DNA of 19,645 nucleotides from JAABRU01 sp050180235 (GTDB taxonomy: Bacteria > Desulfobacterota > Desulfobacteria > Desulfobacterales > Desulfococcaceae). The position numbers and the translations under genes were made by a program. The stretch is taken from NCBI GenBank assembly GCA_050180235.1, contig JBFXEJ010000112.1:1-19645 (forward strand), read 5' to 3'. Positions 7,200 to 13,217 of this stretch are shown here, piece after piece (the stretch's first letter is position 1; every line of letters starts with the position of its first letter). The notes beneath the pieces are model-generated. The model was not told the origin of the DNA, ran no database searches, and saw nothing but the letters and a program-made list of their open reading frames with translations.

Positions 7200-7319
7200 T
7201 TTTCCTTGTGTAATGAAAAACTTTGGACTGCATTTTACACCATCAGAAATGGACGTATCAGATTAATATCAGTAAGAAGATCGAGAAAAGGTGAAAGGAG
7301 TTTATATTATGAAAGCTGA
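7200..7319 (+). pseudogene. 5'-truncated BrnT-family (DUF497) toxin remnant
   Basis: Beginning just after an in-frame TGA (7197-7199), this frame encodes about 39 residues, the C-terminal part of a BrnT-like ribonuclease toxin. The key stretch is LWTAFYTIRNGRIRLISVRR followed by SRKGERSLYYES and a stop. The (R)IR(L/I)ISxRR strand plus basic helix is the family's conserved end. The frame overlaps the antitoxin start by 11 bases, the usual toxin-antitoxin layout. The N-terminal half is missing: a MITE-like repeat ends 11 bases upstream. It has no start codon in a plausible place, so I call it a pseudogene. I know this pattern from family knowledge; no alignment was run. Confidence 0.65.
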
Positions 7320-7551
7320 AGAACTGGATAAAATTTTTGACAGCGGTGAGGACATCACCAGCCATTTGGATCTTTCAACCAGAAAAAGACCGGGATTGAA
7401 ACAGAGACGGGTAAATGTGAATCTTCCTGACTGGATGATTGAAACATTGGATCGGGAAGCAGGCAAAATTGGTATTACAAGACAGTCCATCATCAAGGTA
7501 TGGATTGCAGAAAAAATTAAGGCTATTTCCAGAAAAGAATATACCGGATGA
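7309..7551 (+). CDS. CopG/BrnA-type antitoxin (orphan)
   Basis: An 80-residue DNA-binding antitoxin. After an N-terminal arm MKAEELDKIFDSGEDITSHLDLS comes the basic strand KQRRVNVNLP (about 31-40). A ribbon-helix-helix follows: DWMIETLDREAGKIGITRQSIIKVWIAEKI. The sequence closely follows the antitoxins encoded directly after BrnT toxins, which bind the toxin and repress their own operon. A GTG at 7291 opens the frame, but AAAGGAG at 7294-7300 lies eight bases before the ATG at 7309, which also overlaps the remnant toxin's end by 11 bases. With the toxin truncated, this is likely an orphan antitoxin, perhaps kept for regulation or protection against related toxins. Confidence 0.8.
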   Translation: MKAEELDKIFDSGEDITSHLDLSTRKRPGLKQRRVNVNLPDWMIETLDREAGKIGITRQSIIKVWIAEKIKAISRKEYTG

Positions 7552-7637
7552 TTCGGCGTATTCTGCCCGATAAAGTTAATCACAGCGGGATATTCATTTT
7601 GATGAATAGCCTAGCAGGAAGCGGGGGCAGACATTAA

Positions 7638-7715
7638 CAAGCCTTCGGAAAGGCCCGTGAACTGACGGATATGTCATTGTGGGAATTCCGTGAAATAGTT
7701 CCCCAGTCAAATTAA
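7638..7715 (+). pseudogene. C-terminal fragment of a UPF0175-like antitoxin gene
   Basis: Between two stops (TAA at 7635-7637 and TAA at 7713-7715) the frame reads QAFGKARELTDMSLWEFREI and then VPQSN. The pattern GKAxELxxMSxWEFxxxL is the conserved C-terminal part of UPF0175 proteins, small helix-turn-helix proteins often paired with PIN-like toxins. No start or N-terminal half is present, so this is a remnant. Support is from motif memory only. Confidence 0.4.
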
Positions 7716-7729
7716 GGCCACCTTATTTT

Positions 7730-7972
7730 ATGAAAGAATACAAATTTACAGAATATTTTGAGAACGAAGTTCTGAGAAAACGCCCTTATCTGAAAAAAGA
7801 ATGGTGTATTCGGGTGTTGGAATCTCCTGTAAAAATTGAACATCAGGAAGAAAACCGCTTCCGGTACTGGGCACCCATAGAAGAACTTGAAGGACGCTTT
7901 TTCCGTGTGATAACACCTGAAGACAAAACCACCATTCATAACGCCTTTCCGGACAGGAGATTCAAACTGTGA
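7730..7972 (+). CDS. Small conserved-looking protein upstream of a DUF2283 fragment
   Basis: An 80-residue basic protein: KFTEYFENEVLRKRPYLKKE, then WCIRVLESPVKIEHQEENRF, a beta-rich part RYWAPIEELEGRFFRVITPE and the end DKTTIHNAFPDRRFKL. I believe short proteins with the FTEYFExxVLxKRPYLKKEWC opening and an HNAFPDRRF ending recur next to DUF2283 genes, which is what lies here, so it may be one half of a toxin-antitoxin-like pair. The ribosome binding site is weak. The frame stops at 7972 and overlaps the GTG start of the next fragment by four bases (GTGA). It appears intact; its function is unknown. Confidence 0.6.
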   Translation: MKEYKFTEYFENEVLRKRPYLKKEWCIRVLESPVKIEHQEENRFRYWAPIEELEGRFFRVITPEDKTTIHNAFPDRRFKL

Positions 7973-8046
7973 AAATTGCCTATTATCCTGATACAGATTC
8001 AATGTATACAGATTTATCCGACAATGCAAGTGCCAAGATCAGTTGA
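7969..8046 (+). pseudogene. Truncated DUF2283 protein
   Basis: Starting at a GTG that overlaps the stop of the preceding gene (GTGA), the frame gives MKIAYYPDTDSMYTDLSDNA followed by SAKIS and a stop. The MKIxYxPxTDSxYxxLSD opening is the hallmark of DUF2283 proteins, which normally run to about 60-80 residues. Only 25 remain, so the gene is cut short by a nonsense or frameshift change. I cannot trace the missing half convincingly in the following 200 bases. Confidence 0.6.
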
Positions 8047-8256
8047 TGAGGGAAGAGTTTTCTCCGCATCATCAGCCGGTTTGTCCCACTACCAAAAATA
8101 CTATGAATAAAGGCTCTTATACGAATGAAAGCGGGCAAAGTCCTGTCTGACAGAACTTTGCGGAGTATAAACAAAATTTCGGGAAAGATTTAAGCAATTA
8201 TTTTCAACTGCCCGGTCATAATTGAACTACTGCCCGGAATAACAGGAAAAATACAC
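8047..8256. other. Intergenic region before ptsP with a hairpin
   Basis: No gene is seen. GCAAAGT (8135-8141) pairs with ACTTTGC (8155-8161) and the inner CTGTC pairs with GACAG, giving a stem of about 12 bp with mismatches and almost no loop; no T-run follows. A 19-nt stretch at 8222-8240 recurs with one mismatch right at the end of ptsP (10551-10569). Confidence 0.55.
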
Positions 8257-10554
8257 ATGAACAAAAAACAGCGGGATCATTTCAGTCTGCTCTGCGACAT
8301 AGGCGAACTGGCCGATTTGCTGGCCGGAACCGGAAATATTGAAAGTTTTCTCCAGGATGCCGTAAAACTGGTGTCCCGGCATCTGCAGTCCCATGTCTGT
8401 TCCATCTATCTGTATGATGAGGGAACCGGGGATTTGGTGCTGCAGGCCACCATCGGACTCAATCCCAAAGCCGTGGGAAAAATCCGGATGAAACCCGGAG
8501 AAGGTCTGGTGGGAACTGCATTTGAAAAAATGCAGCCCGTGCGGGAGGCTTCAGCGGGTGAAAATCCGCATTTCAAATACTTTGCGGAAGCCGGGGAGGA
8601 TCGCTTTGAATCCTTTCTGGCTCTGCCCATCCATCGGGGAGTGCAGAAAATCGGAGTGCTCACTGTGCAGCATGAACTCCTTGATTATTTTGATGAAAAT
8701 GATGTCATGGCACTGCGCGCGGCAGCATCACAGCTTGCAGGAACCATTGAAAATGCCCGGCTTCTCATGGATTTGCACCGGATCAGCGGAAAACCCGGTG
8801 AATACCGGCTGTCTGCAAACAGCGTGCCGGAAAATCTCCGTTTCATCAAAGGCCAGTCCGCGTCCAAAGGATATGCCTTTGCTCCGTCAGCTTTGTTTAA
8901 AAAAAGTCACGGTTCCCTGCTTTCGGAACATTTTGATCAGAATATCAGTTATACCCTGACAGATTTCCGGGAAGCCATCCGCAAAACAGCGGATCAGTTG
9001 AAAACATTGCAGGCCCGGCTGTCCGAACGGCTGCCGGAAAGCGAATCCCTTATTTTTTCTGCCCATTTCATGATTCTCAAAGACCCCAAATTTGTGGATA
9101 AGATTGTGGAGCAGATCCGGGCAGGCATTTCCCCTCCGGACGCGGTCAGAGGTGTCACACGGCATTATATTGACATATTTTCTGCGGGCACCCATGCCTA
9201 TATCCGTGAAAAAGCCAATGATATGGAAGATTTGGGCGGACGTATCCTGAAAAACATGTTTAAAATATCAGCGGAGGAAAAAATCAGGGGCAAAGGCCGG
9301 ATCGTCATTGCCAGAACCCTTTATCCTTCGGAAATACTGAAACTGGCATCCGATGATGTGGAGGGAATCATTCTGATGAAAGGCGGCGTAACCGCGCATG
9401 TTTCCATTCTTGCCCGTTCCCTGCAGATTCCTATGGTCATAGCGGACCACAGCGCACTGCTGGAGCTGCCGGAAGGTACGCCGCTGCTGCTTGACGCAGA
9501 CATCGGCAATATCTATATAGCGCCGGATGACAAGGTGCGCAGGCAGTTTGAAATCCGCAATGAGGCCACGCGCAAAGCTGCTGCGGTTTCCAAAAAAATG
9601 TGCACTGTGACACATACCAAAGACGGTGTGCGCATCCGTCTTATGGCAAATGTGAACCTGCTCAGTGAACTGAAAACTGCAAAGGAACTCAATGCCGAGG
9701 GCATTGGCCTGTACCGGACTGAATTTCCCTTTATTGTCCGGCCCACCTTTCCCTCGGAAGAGGAGCAGTATCTGGTTTACAAACGCCTGTTTGATGATAT
9801 GGGCGACCGGGATGTCACCATCCGAACACTGGACATAAGCGGAGACAAGGCTTTGGTGTATTCGGATGCCACCGGCGGTGCAAATCCGGAACTGGGGCTG
9901 CGCTCCATCCGCTTTTCCCTGTATCACCGCGGTATCTTTGAACAGCAGATCAGGGCTATCCTCAGAGCAGGAACCGGGGCAAAAGGTCTGCGGATTATGT
10001 TTCCCCTGATTTCCTCTGTGGATGAATTTCTGGAAGCCCGCCAGGTTGTGTATGACTGCATGGAAAGTCTGAAAACAGAAAGGGCTGCATACAATGTCCG
10101 GCCTGCTATCGGTATGATGGTGGAAGTGCCGTCTGTGGTGGAAATTATGGATGCCCTGGGCCGTTTGGCCGATTTCTTTTCCATCGGAACCAATGATTTC
10201 ATCCAGTATACCCTGGCAGTGGATCGTACCAATGAAAAAGTGGCCGGATATTTCAGACCCTGCCATCCTTCGGTACTGCGGGGACTTGCCCGGATTGTAA
10301 AAACAGTGAACACAACAGGAAAGGAAATCGCTGTATGCGGGGAAATGGGGCATGAGCCTGAATTCATTCCTTTTCTTCTGGGCATCGGTCTTCGCACCCT
10401 GAGCGTGGATCCCCTGTATCTTCCAATGGTTCAGGAATACATATCAGGAATCAGCCTTTCGGACGCGCAGAAACATGCGGAAATTCTCCTGGCCGAAGAC
10501 ACGGTGAAAGGAGCGCAGGATGTGCTGGATCGCCGGGCAGGGATTGCCTGTTGA
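8257..10554 (+). CDS. ptsP: PEP-protein phosphotransferase with GAF domain (enzyme I-Ntr)
   Basis: A 765-residue cytoplasmic enzyme that takes phosphate from phosphoenolpyruvate and passes it to an HPr-like protein of the nitrogen phosphotransferase chain. Residues 1-170 form a GAF sensor domain (SFLQDAVKLVSRHLQSHVCS, LALPIHRG, GVLTVQHE). The linker and HPr-binding helical region follow to about 340. The swivelling phosphohistidine domain has GGVTAHVSILARS with H381 as the phosphorylated residue. The PEP-binding barrel shows GIGLYRTEFPF (482-492), ELGLRSIRFSL, FSIGTNDFIQYTLAVDR (641-657) and the acid/base cysteine C694 in CGEMGHEP. Length and order match PtsP; the catalytic set is complete. 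The ribosome binding site (AGGAAAAA) is modest. No HPr or EIIA gene is in the window. A terminator follows directly. Confidence 0.95.
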   Translation: MNKKQRDHFSLLCDIGELADLLAGTGNIESFLQDAVKLVSRHLQSHVCSIYLYDEGTGDLVLQATIGLNPKAVGKIRMKPGEGLVGTAFEKMQPVREASAGENPHFKYFAEAGEDRFESFLALPIHRGVQKIGVLTVQHELLDYFDENDVMALRAAASQLAGTIENARLLMDLHRISGKPGEYRLSANSVPENLRFIKGQSASKGYAFAPSALFKKSHGSLLSEHFDQNISYTLTDFREAIRKTADQLKTLQARLSERLPESESLIFSAHFMILKDPKFVDKIVEQIRAGISPPDAVRGVTRHYIDIFSAGTHAYIREKANDMEDLGGRILKNMFKISAEEKIRGKGRIVIARTLYPSEILKLASDDVEGIILMKGGVTAHVSILARSLQIPMVIADHSALLELPEGTPLLLDADIGNIYIAPDDKVRRQFEIRNEATRKAAAVSKKMCTVTHTKDGVRIRLMANVNLLSELKTAKELNAEGIGLYRTEFPFIVRPTFPSEEEQYLVYKRLFDDMGDRDVTIRTLDISGDKALVYSDATGGANPELGLRSIRFSLYHRGIFEQQIRAILRAGTGAKGLRIMFPLISSVDEFLEARQVVYDCMESLKTERAAYNVRPAIGMMVEVPSVVEIMDALGRLADFFSIGTNDFIQYTLAVDRTNEKVAGYFRPCHPSVLRGLARIVKTVNTTGKEIAVCGEMGHEPEFIPFLLGIGLRTLSVDPLYLPMVQEYISGISLSDAQKHAEILLAEDTVKGAQDVLDRRAGIAC

Positions 10555-10560
10555 ACTGCT

Positions 10561-10597
10561 GCCCGGAATCTGATGACCTGAATCCGGGCCTGCTTTT
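10561..10597 (+). terminator. Intrinsic terminator of ptsP
   Basis: GCCCGGA (10561-10567) pairs with TCCGGGC (10583-10589). The hairpin starts seven bases after the ptsP stop and is followed by CTGC and five Ts (10593-10597). Confidence 0.75.
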
Positions 10598-10819
10598 TGC
10601 ATAAATATTTTTTTCACCTTACCCAACGCTGTCATACCGGCACAGTCCGGTATCTAAAGGCATTGGATATGGCCGACCTTTGTAAAACGGGCAGACACAG
10701 GGACTGTCTGTTTTCCGCAGTTTTTTCTGTCAGTATAACAAGTCCCACAGCCGCTTCAGGAACGGATTACCTGCCCGGCGTTCATCGGGATTAGGACACA
10801 GGGGATTATCTGATAAAAC
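10598..10819. other. Gene-free spacer between ptsP and tRNA-Val
   Basis: No coding region with support. A weak hairpin CAGACA/TGTCTG at 10692-10710 followed by TTTT could be a secondary plus-strand terminator. Confidence 0.5.
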
Positions 10820-10850
10820 AAAAAAAGGGATCCGCCCGGAAGCAGATCCC
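10820..10850 (-). terminator. Intrinsic terminator of tRNA-Val
   Basis: On the minus strand GGGATC (from 10850 down) pairs with GATCCC (10827-10832) around a 12-base loop, and a run of seven Ts follows (plus-strand A-run at 10820-10826). It lies 11 bases beyond the encoded CCA end of the tRNA. Confidence 0.8.
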
Positions 10851-10861
10851 TGAATTTTCTG

Positions 10862-10936
10862 TGGTGGGCGATACTGGATTTGAACCAGTGGCTTCTACCG
10901 TGTGAAGGTAGCACTCTCCCGCTGAGTTAATCGCCC
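10862..10936 (-). tRNA. tRNA-Val (anticodon CAC)
   Basis: The minus strand folds as a full cloverleaf of 75 nt including an encoded ACCA end. The acceptor stem is GGGCGAT/ATCGCCC, the D stem ACTC/GAGT, and the anticodon stem CTACC/GGTAG with loop TTCACAC. The T stem is ACTGG/CCAGT with loop TTCAAAT. In the anticodon loop the bases after TT are CAC, reading GUG valine codons. A promoter lies just upstream and a terminator just downstream, so it is a single-gene unit. Confidence 0.96.
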
Positions 10937-10950
10937 TGAAGAATGACTGC

Positions 10951-10980
10951 TTTATATACCCGTTTATGGTCTCAGGTCAA
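10951..10980 (-). promoter_or_regulatory. Promoter of tRNA-Val
   Basis: On the minus strand TTGACC (10980-10975) and TATAAA (10956-10951) are 18 bases apart. The tRNA 5' end (10936) is about 15 bases past the -10 box, consistent with a short processed leader. Confidence 0.65.
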
Positions 10981-11010
10981 GTGTTTTTTTCATTCTCTGC
11001 TCTGCACATG

Positions 11011-11769
11011 TCAGAATGTCAGGGGCTGGGAAGCCCTGCCGGTTCCCAGAGACTGACTCTGGCTGCTGATGCTGTGACTTACAAACCGGGCCAGCCGTGC
11101 CAGTTGTCTGGGAGTGGCATCTCCCACATCTATATACTGGGTCAGATTTGCCTTCTGCCTGAAGGCTTCCAGATATTTGGACACATCGCTGTTTCCGATT
11201 CCGGGTTCATGCAGTCCCACCAGCACTGTTATCATGGATTCAATATCCCCGCTGTTTTGTGCTTTCTGAATTTTATCCGCAGTCATGGCCGGATTTGTGG
11301 ATGAAACATTGTCCATGCCATCGGTGATGATATAAACCGCTGCGTTCACATCAAAATCCTGATCTGTAAGTATTTTTGCATACATCAGAGTTGCCCCGAC
11401 CGCCGCATACGCGGCATCATAGAGCGCGGTCATGCCCGAAGGCTTAAATGTTTTGTAATCATTTATGTCAATTGCGGAAAGTGGCTTGAATCCGTGAATC
11501 TCCCGCTGTGTGTCATTGAAACTTGTCAGCCGGATCATGAGATTTTCCGCCCTGGGGCTTTTCTGACAGGCCTCCACAATGGATTTTACGGTTTTGAGCA
11601 GATCTTTGGCAAAATTGACCACACTGCCAGTTTCATCCACCACAATGGATACCAGCGTATATTCTGTTGCGCCAAGATGTTCGGGCCGCACAGCGGAAAA
11701 CTGAAATGTGCCGGGGCCGGGGATTTTTGTAATCTGCATATTGTCGTCAGTGGGCATCATTCTGGGCAT
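11011..11769 (-). CDS. von Willebrand factor A (vWA) domain protein
   Basis: A 252-residue soluble protein without signal peptide or membrane segment. Nearly all of it is one vWA domain. The metal-ion-dependent adhesion site is intact: D45-x-T47-x-S49 in VVDETGSV, T114 in PSGMTALYDA, and D150 in YIITDGMDN. Such intracellular vWA proteins usually bind partner proteins through a bound Mg2+. AAGGAGG sits five bases before the ATG. It lies 127 bp downstream of the nicotinamidase-like gene on the same strand and probably shares its transcript, although two palindromic repeats occupy the gap. No MoxR-type ATPase or other usual vWA partner is nearby. Its link to NAD metabolism is suggested only by position. 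Confidence 0.88.
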   Translation of the reverse strand: MPRMMPTDDNMQITKIPGPGTFQFSAVRPEHLGATEYTLVSIVVDETGSVVNFAKDLLKTVKSIVEACQKSPRAENLMIRLTSFNDTQREIHGFKPLSAIDINDYKTFKPSGMTALYDAAYAAVGATLMYAKILTDQDFDVNAAVYIITDGMDNVSSTNPAMTADKIQKAQNSGDIESMITVLVGLHEPGIGNSDVSKYLEAFRQKANLTQYIDVGDATPRQLARLARFVSHSISSQSQSLGTGRASQPLTF

Positions 11770-11791
11770 AAGGGCCTCCTTTTGCAGCAGA

Positions 11792-11866
11792 TCGGATTAA
11801 CGTAAGTCTAATCCGAAAAAAATTTTGACACTCCAAAATGTCGGGTTACGCTCACGCTAACCCGAC
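11792..11866. repeat. Two REP-like palindromes between the vWA and nicotinamidase genes
   Basis: TCGGATTA (11792-11799) pairs with TAATCCGA (11809-11816). GTCGGGTTA (11840-11848) pairs with TAACCCGAC (11858-11866). Both have nine-base loops and closely related stems, so they look like two copies of one small palindromic family. In the direction of the minus-strand operon the first could act as a weak terminator, since a run of T (plus-strand A at 11816-11822) lies on its upstream rather than its downstream side. Confidence 0.75.
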
Positions 11867-11896
11867 CTGCTTTTGATCTCATGATAAAACAATTTC

Positions 11897-12694
11897 TTAC
11901 GGCTGATAAACAGCAGAGGTTGATACCTGCATTCCCCTGGCTTTCATATTGCTGACAAAATCCTTTCCCTGCTGCTCAAATCCGGGAACAGGCGAGGCAC
12001 AGTCTTCCAGCAGCACCATTTTCCGGATATGCTTTTCATCAAAAGTGTCTGCAATATCCTCCACCGTGAATTTGAGACAATGCGACAATGCCTCTCCGGC
12101 CAGCAGAATCTCATCGGCCTCTTCCAAAGTCCGAATCAGACGGCTGTTAAGCATGGTGGATGGATCCGAAGGATCAGGCACATCTGCCTGAACTGCTGAA
12201 TAATGCTCGGTTTTGTAATTGCTGCCTTTTGTCACGTAATCCACCATGCCAATCTGCTTTTTCTCCCATCTCAGCATGGCCTCAGCCAGTACCGGAGTCA
12301 CATTGTGGCCTTTGCTTCCAATCAGGCAGTGCGGCGGCCAGATGCACAGGGGATAACGTCTGTTTGTTTCCAGACGGCCTGCATAATCAAGCACATATGC
12401 CTGATACTGGGGATTGGTGGCCCGCCATACGCCCTTTTCCACATCAGATCTGCTGATAATGGTGAAAGGAGCGGGATGATTCCGATCTGCATCCATCCAA
12501 AATATTGGATGGGAAATGTCAAAATAATGATGGGTATCCAGCGTGCAGTGAATATCCCAGAGACTGTCTCCAATCCGGTCAATCAGAGCGGCCAGACGTT
12601 CCATGTCCCTGTCCGCACCGGTTACGGAAAGCGCACCGTCCGGATCGCAGAAATCCCGCTGCGGATCAATAATGAGCAGATGTATTTTTTTCAT
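11897..12694 (-). CDS. Nicotinamidase-like cysteine hydrolase (isochorismatase family)
   Basis: A 265-residue cytoplasmic hydrolase, longer than typical bacterial nicotinamidases (about 180-215). The catalytic triad fits D10 (LLIIDPQRDF), K156 (YVTKGSN) and C206 (GEALSHCLKF). A metal site of the nicotinamidase type is visible: D53-x-H55 with H62 (TLDTHHYFDISH), and H122 in WPPHCLIG, a motif shared with mycobacterial PncA. The expected reaction is nicotinamide to nicotinate, feeding NAD salvage. The extra length lies mainly between the metal site and WPPHC (about 64-115). The gene is divergent from an NrtR-type regulator and its promoter overlaps a palindrome. AAGGAGG lies six bases before the ATG. 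Another amide or isochorismatase-type substrate cannot be excluded. Confidence 0.85.
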   Translation of the reverse strand: MKKIHLLIIDPQRDFCDPDGALSVTGADRDMERLAALIDRIGDSLWDIHCTLDTHHYFDISHPIFWMDADRNHPAPFTIISRSDVEKGVWRATNPQYQAYVLDYAGRLETNRRYPLCIWPPHCLIGSKGHNVTPVLAEAMLRWEKKQIGMVDYVTKGSNYKTEHYSAVQADVPDPSDPSTMLNSRLIRTLEEADEILLAGEALSHCLKFTVEDIADTFDEKHIRKMVLLEDCASPVPGFEQQGKDFVSNMKARGMQVSTSAVYQP

Positions 12695-12726
12695 AATTTG
12701 CCTCCTTGGGTTTGGGTTGTGTTCAT

Positions 12727-12749
12727 GTTTAATTAAAATATAATTAAAC
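12727..12749. promoter_or_regulatory. Palindromic operator at the nicotinamidase promoter
   Basis: GTTTAATT (12727-12734) and AATTAAAC (12742-12749) are perfect 8-bp inverted arms around a 7-bp AT spacer. The predicted minus-strand -10 box lies inside, so binding would block RNA polymerase. The same 23-bp layout, beginning GTT and ending AAC, recurs at 13172-13194 ahead of the NrtR-type gene with 17 of 23 identical bases. NrtR-type repressors are known to bind such palindromes; the assignment here is inference. Confidence 0.6.
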
Positions 12750-12765
12750 TCTGTCCGATTGTCAA
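12737..12765 (-). promoter_or_regulatory. Sigma-70 promoter of the nicotinamidase-vWA unit
   Basis: On the minus strand TTGACA (12765-12760) and TATATT (12742-12737) are exactly 17 bases apart. The start codon is about 43 bases beyond the -10 box. The -10 box lies within the 12727-12749 palindrome. Confidence 0.7.
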
Positions 12766-13145
12766 GAAAAATTTTAAAAAAAATATTTTTTATAGGTAAA
12801 TAATAAAATAGACAGTTAAAATTATGTATAAATAAATTTTAACATAACTCATGGAGACAAGTATGACACAGGGCTGTGTTCAAAAAATGGAGACAGCGGA
12901 TCGAGCCGGATGATCTTTTGCACCTGAATTTTGCACAGAAAAAACTCTTTGTGACTCTGCGGAAAACTCTGCGATGCTCTGCGGTTAAAGACAGATATGT
13001 CAATCTGAGTCTGATGCCGCAGAGAAACAGAGAACTTTGTGGAACTTGTTGATTTTATATTTTTTGGCAACTTTTTAATCCATAAATAAAAGCTGTTATA
13101 TTTTTTAACTTATATATGGGCATAAATCTGTTTCCGGAAATTTTC
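12766..13145. other. Divergent intergenic region with CTCTGCG repeats
   Basis: No gene is supported. An AT-rich part (12766-12845) is followed by a purine-rich stretch in which CTCTGCGG or CTCTGCGA occurs three times (about 12955-12986) and the reverse form CCGCAGAG once (about 13017-13024), giving an imperfect inverted repeat of a common interspersed type. Confidence 0.55.
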
Positions 13146-13174
13146 TTGACATCCTTCTTTCTGTCCCTTATGTT
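13146..13174 (+). promoter_or_regulatory. Promoter of the NrtR-type regulator
   Basis: TTGACA (13146-13151) and TATGTT (13169-13174) are 17 bases apart, with the start codon 44 bases past the -10 box. The -10 overlaps the first bases of the 23-bp operator-like element. Confidence 0.6.
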
Positions 13175-13194
13175 AAAATATATTTTAATAAAAC
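13172..13194. promoter_or_regulatory. Second operator-like element at the regulator promoter
   Basis: The element begins GTTAAAAT and ends AATAAAAC, 23 bp in all. Aligned without gaps it matches the 12727-12749 element at 17 positions, including both GTT and AAC ends. It contains the perfect palindrome TTAAAATATATTTTAA (13173-13188). Its place at the -10 box suggests self-repression by the regulator. Confidence 0.55.
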
Positions 13195-13217
13195 ATAAAA
13201 TAAAAAAAGGATGCTTT

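Noticed and set aside
9268..10353. A 361-codon minus-strand open frame opposite ptsP
   Set aside because: Antisense shadow of the enzyme I catalytic domain; His- and Phe-rich composition typical of reverse frames.
10862..10936. tRNA as an integration site for a genomic island
   Set aside because: No integrase gene and no duplicated tRNA 3' end are visible in the window.
13116..13217. N-terminal extension of the NrtR-type regulator
   Set aside because: It would cross the -35, -10 and operator-like element; the ATG at 13218 has proper spacing and begins the family's normal N-terminus.
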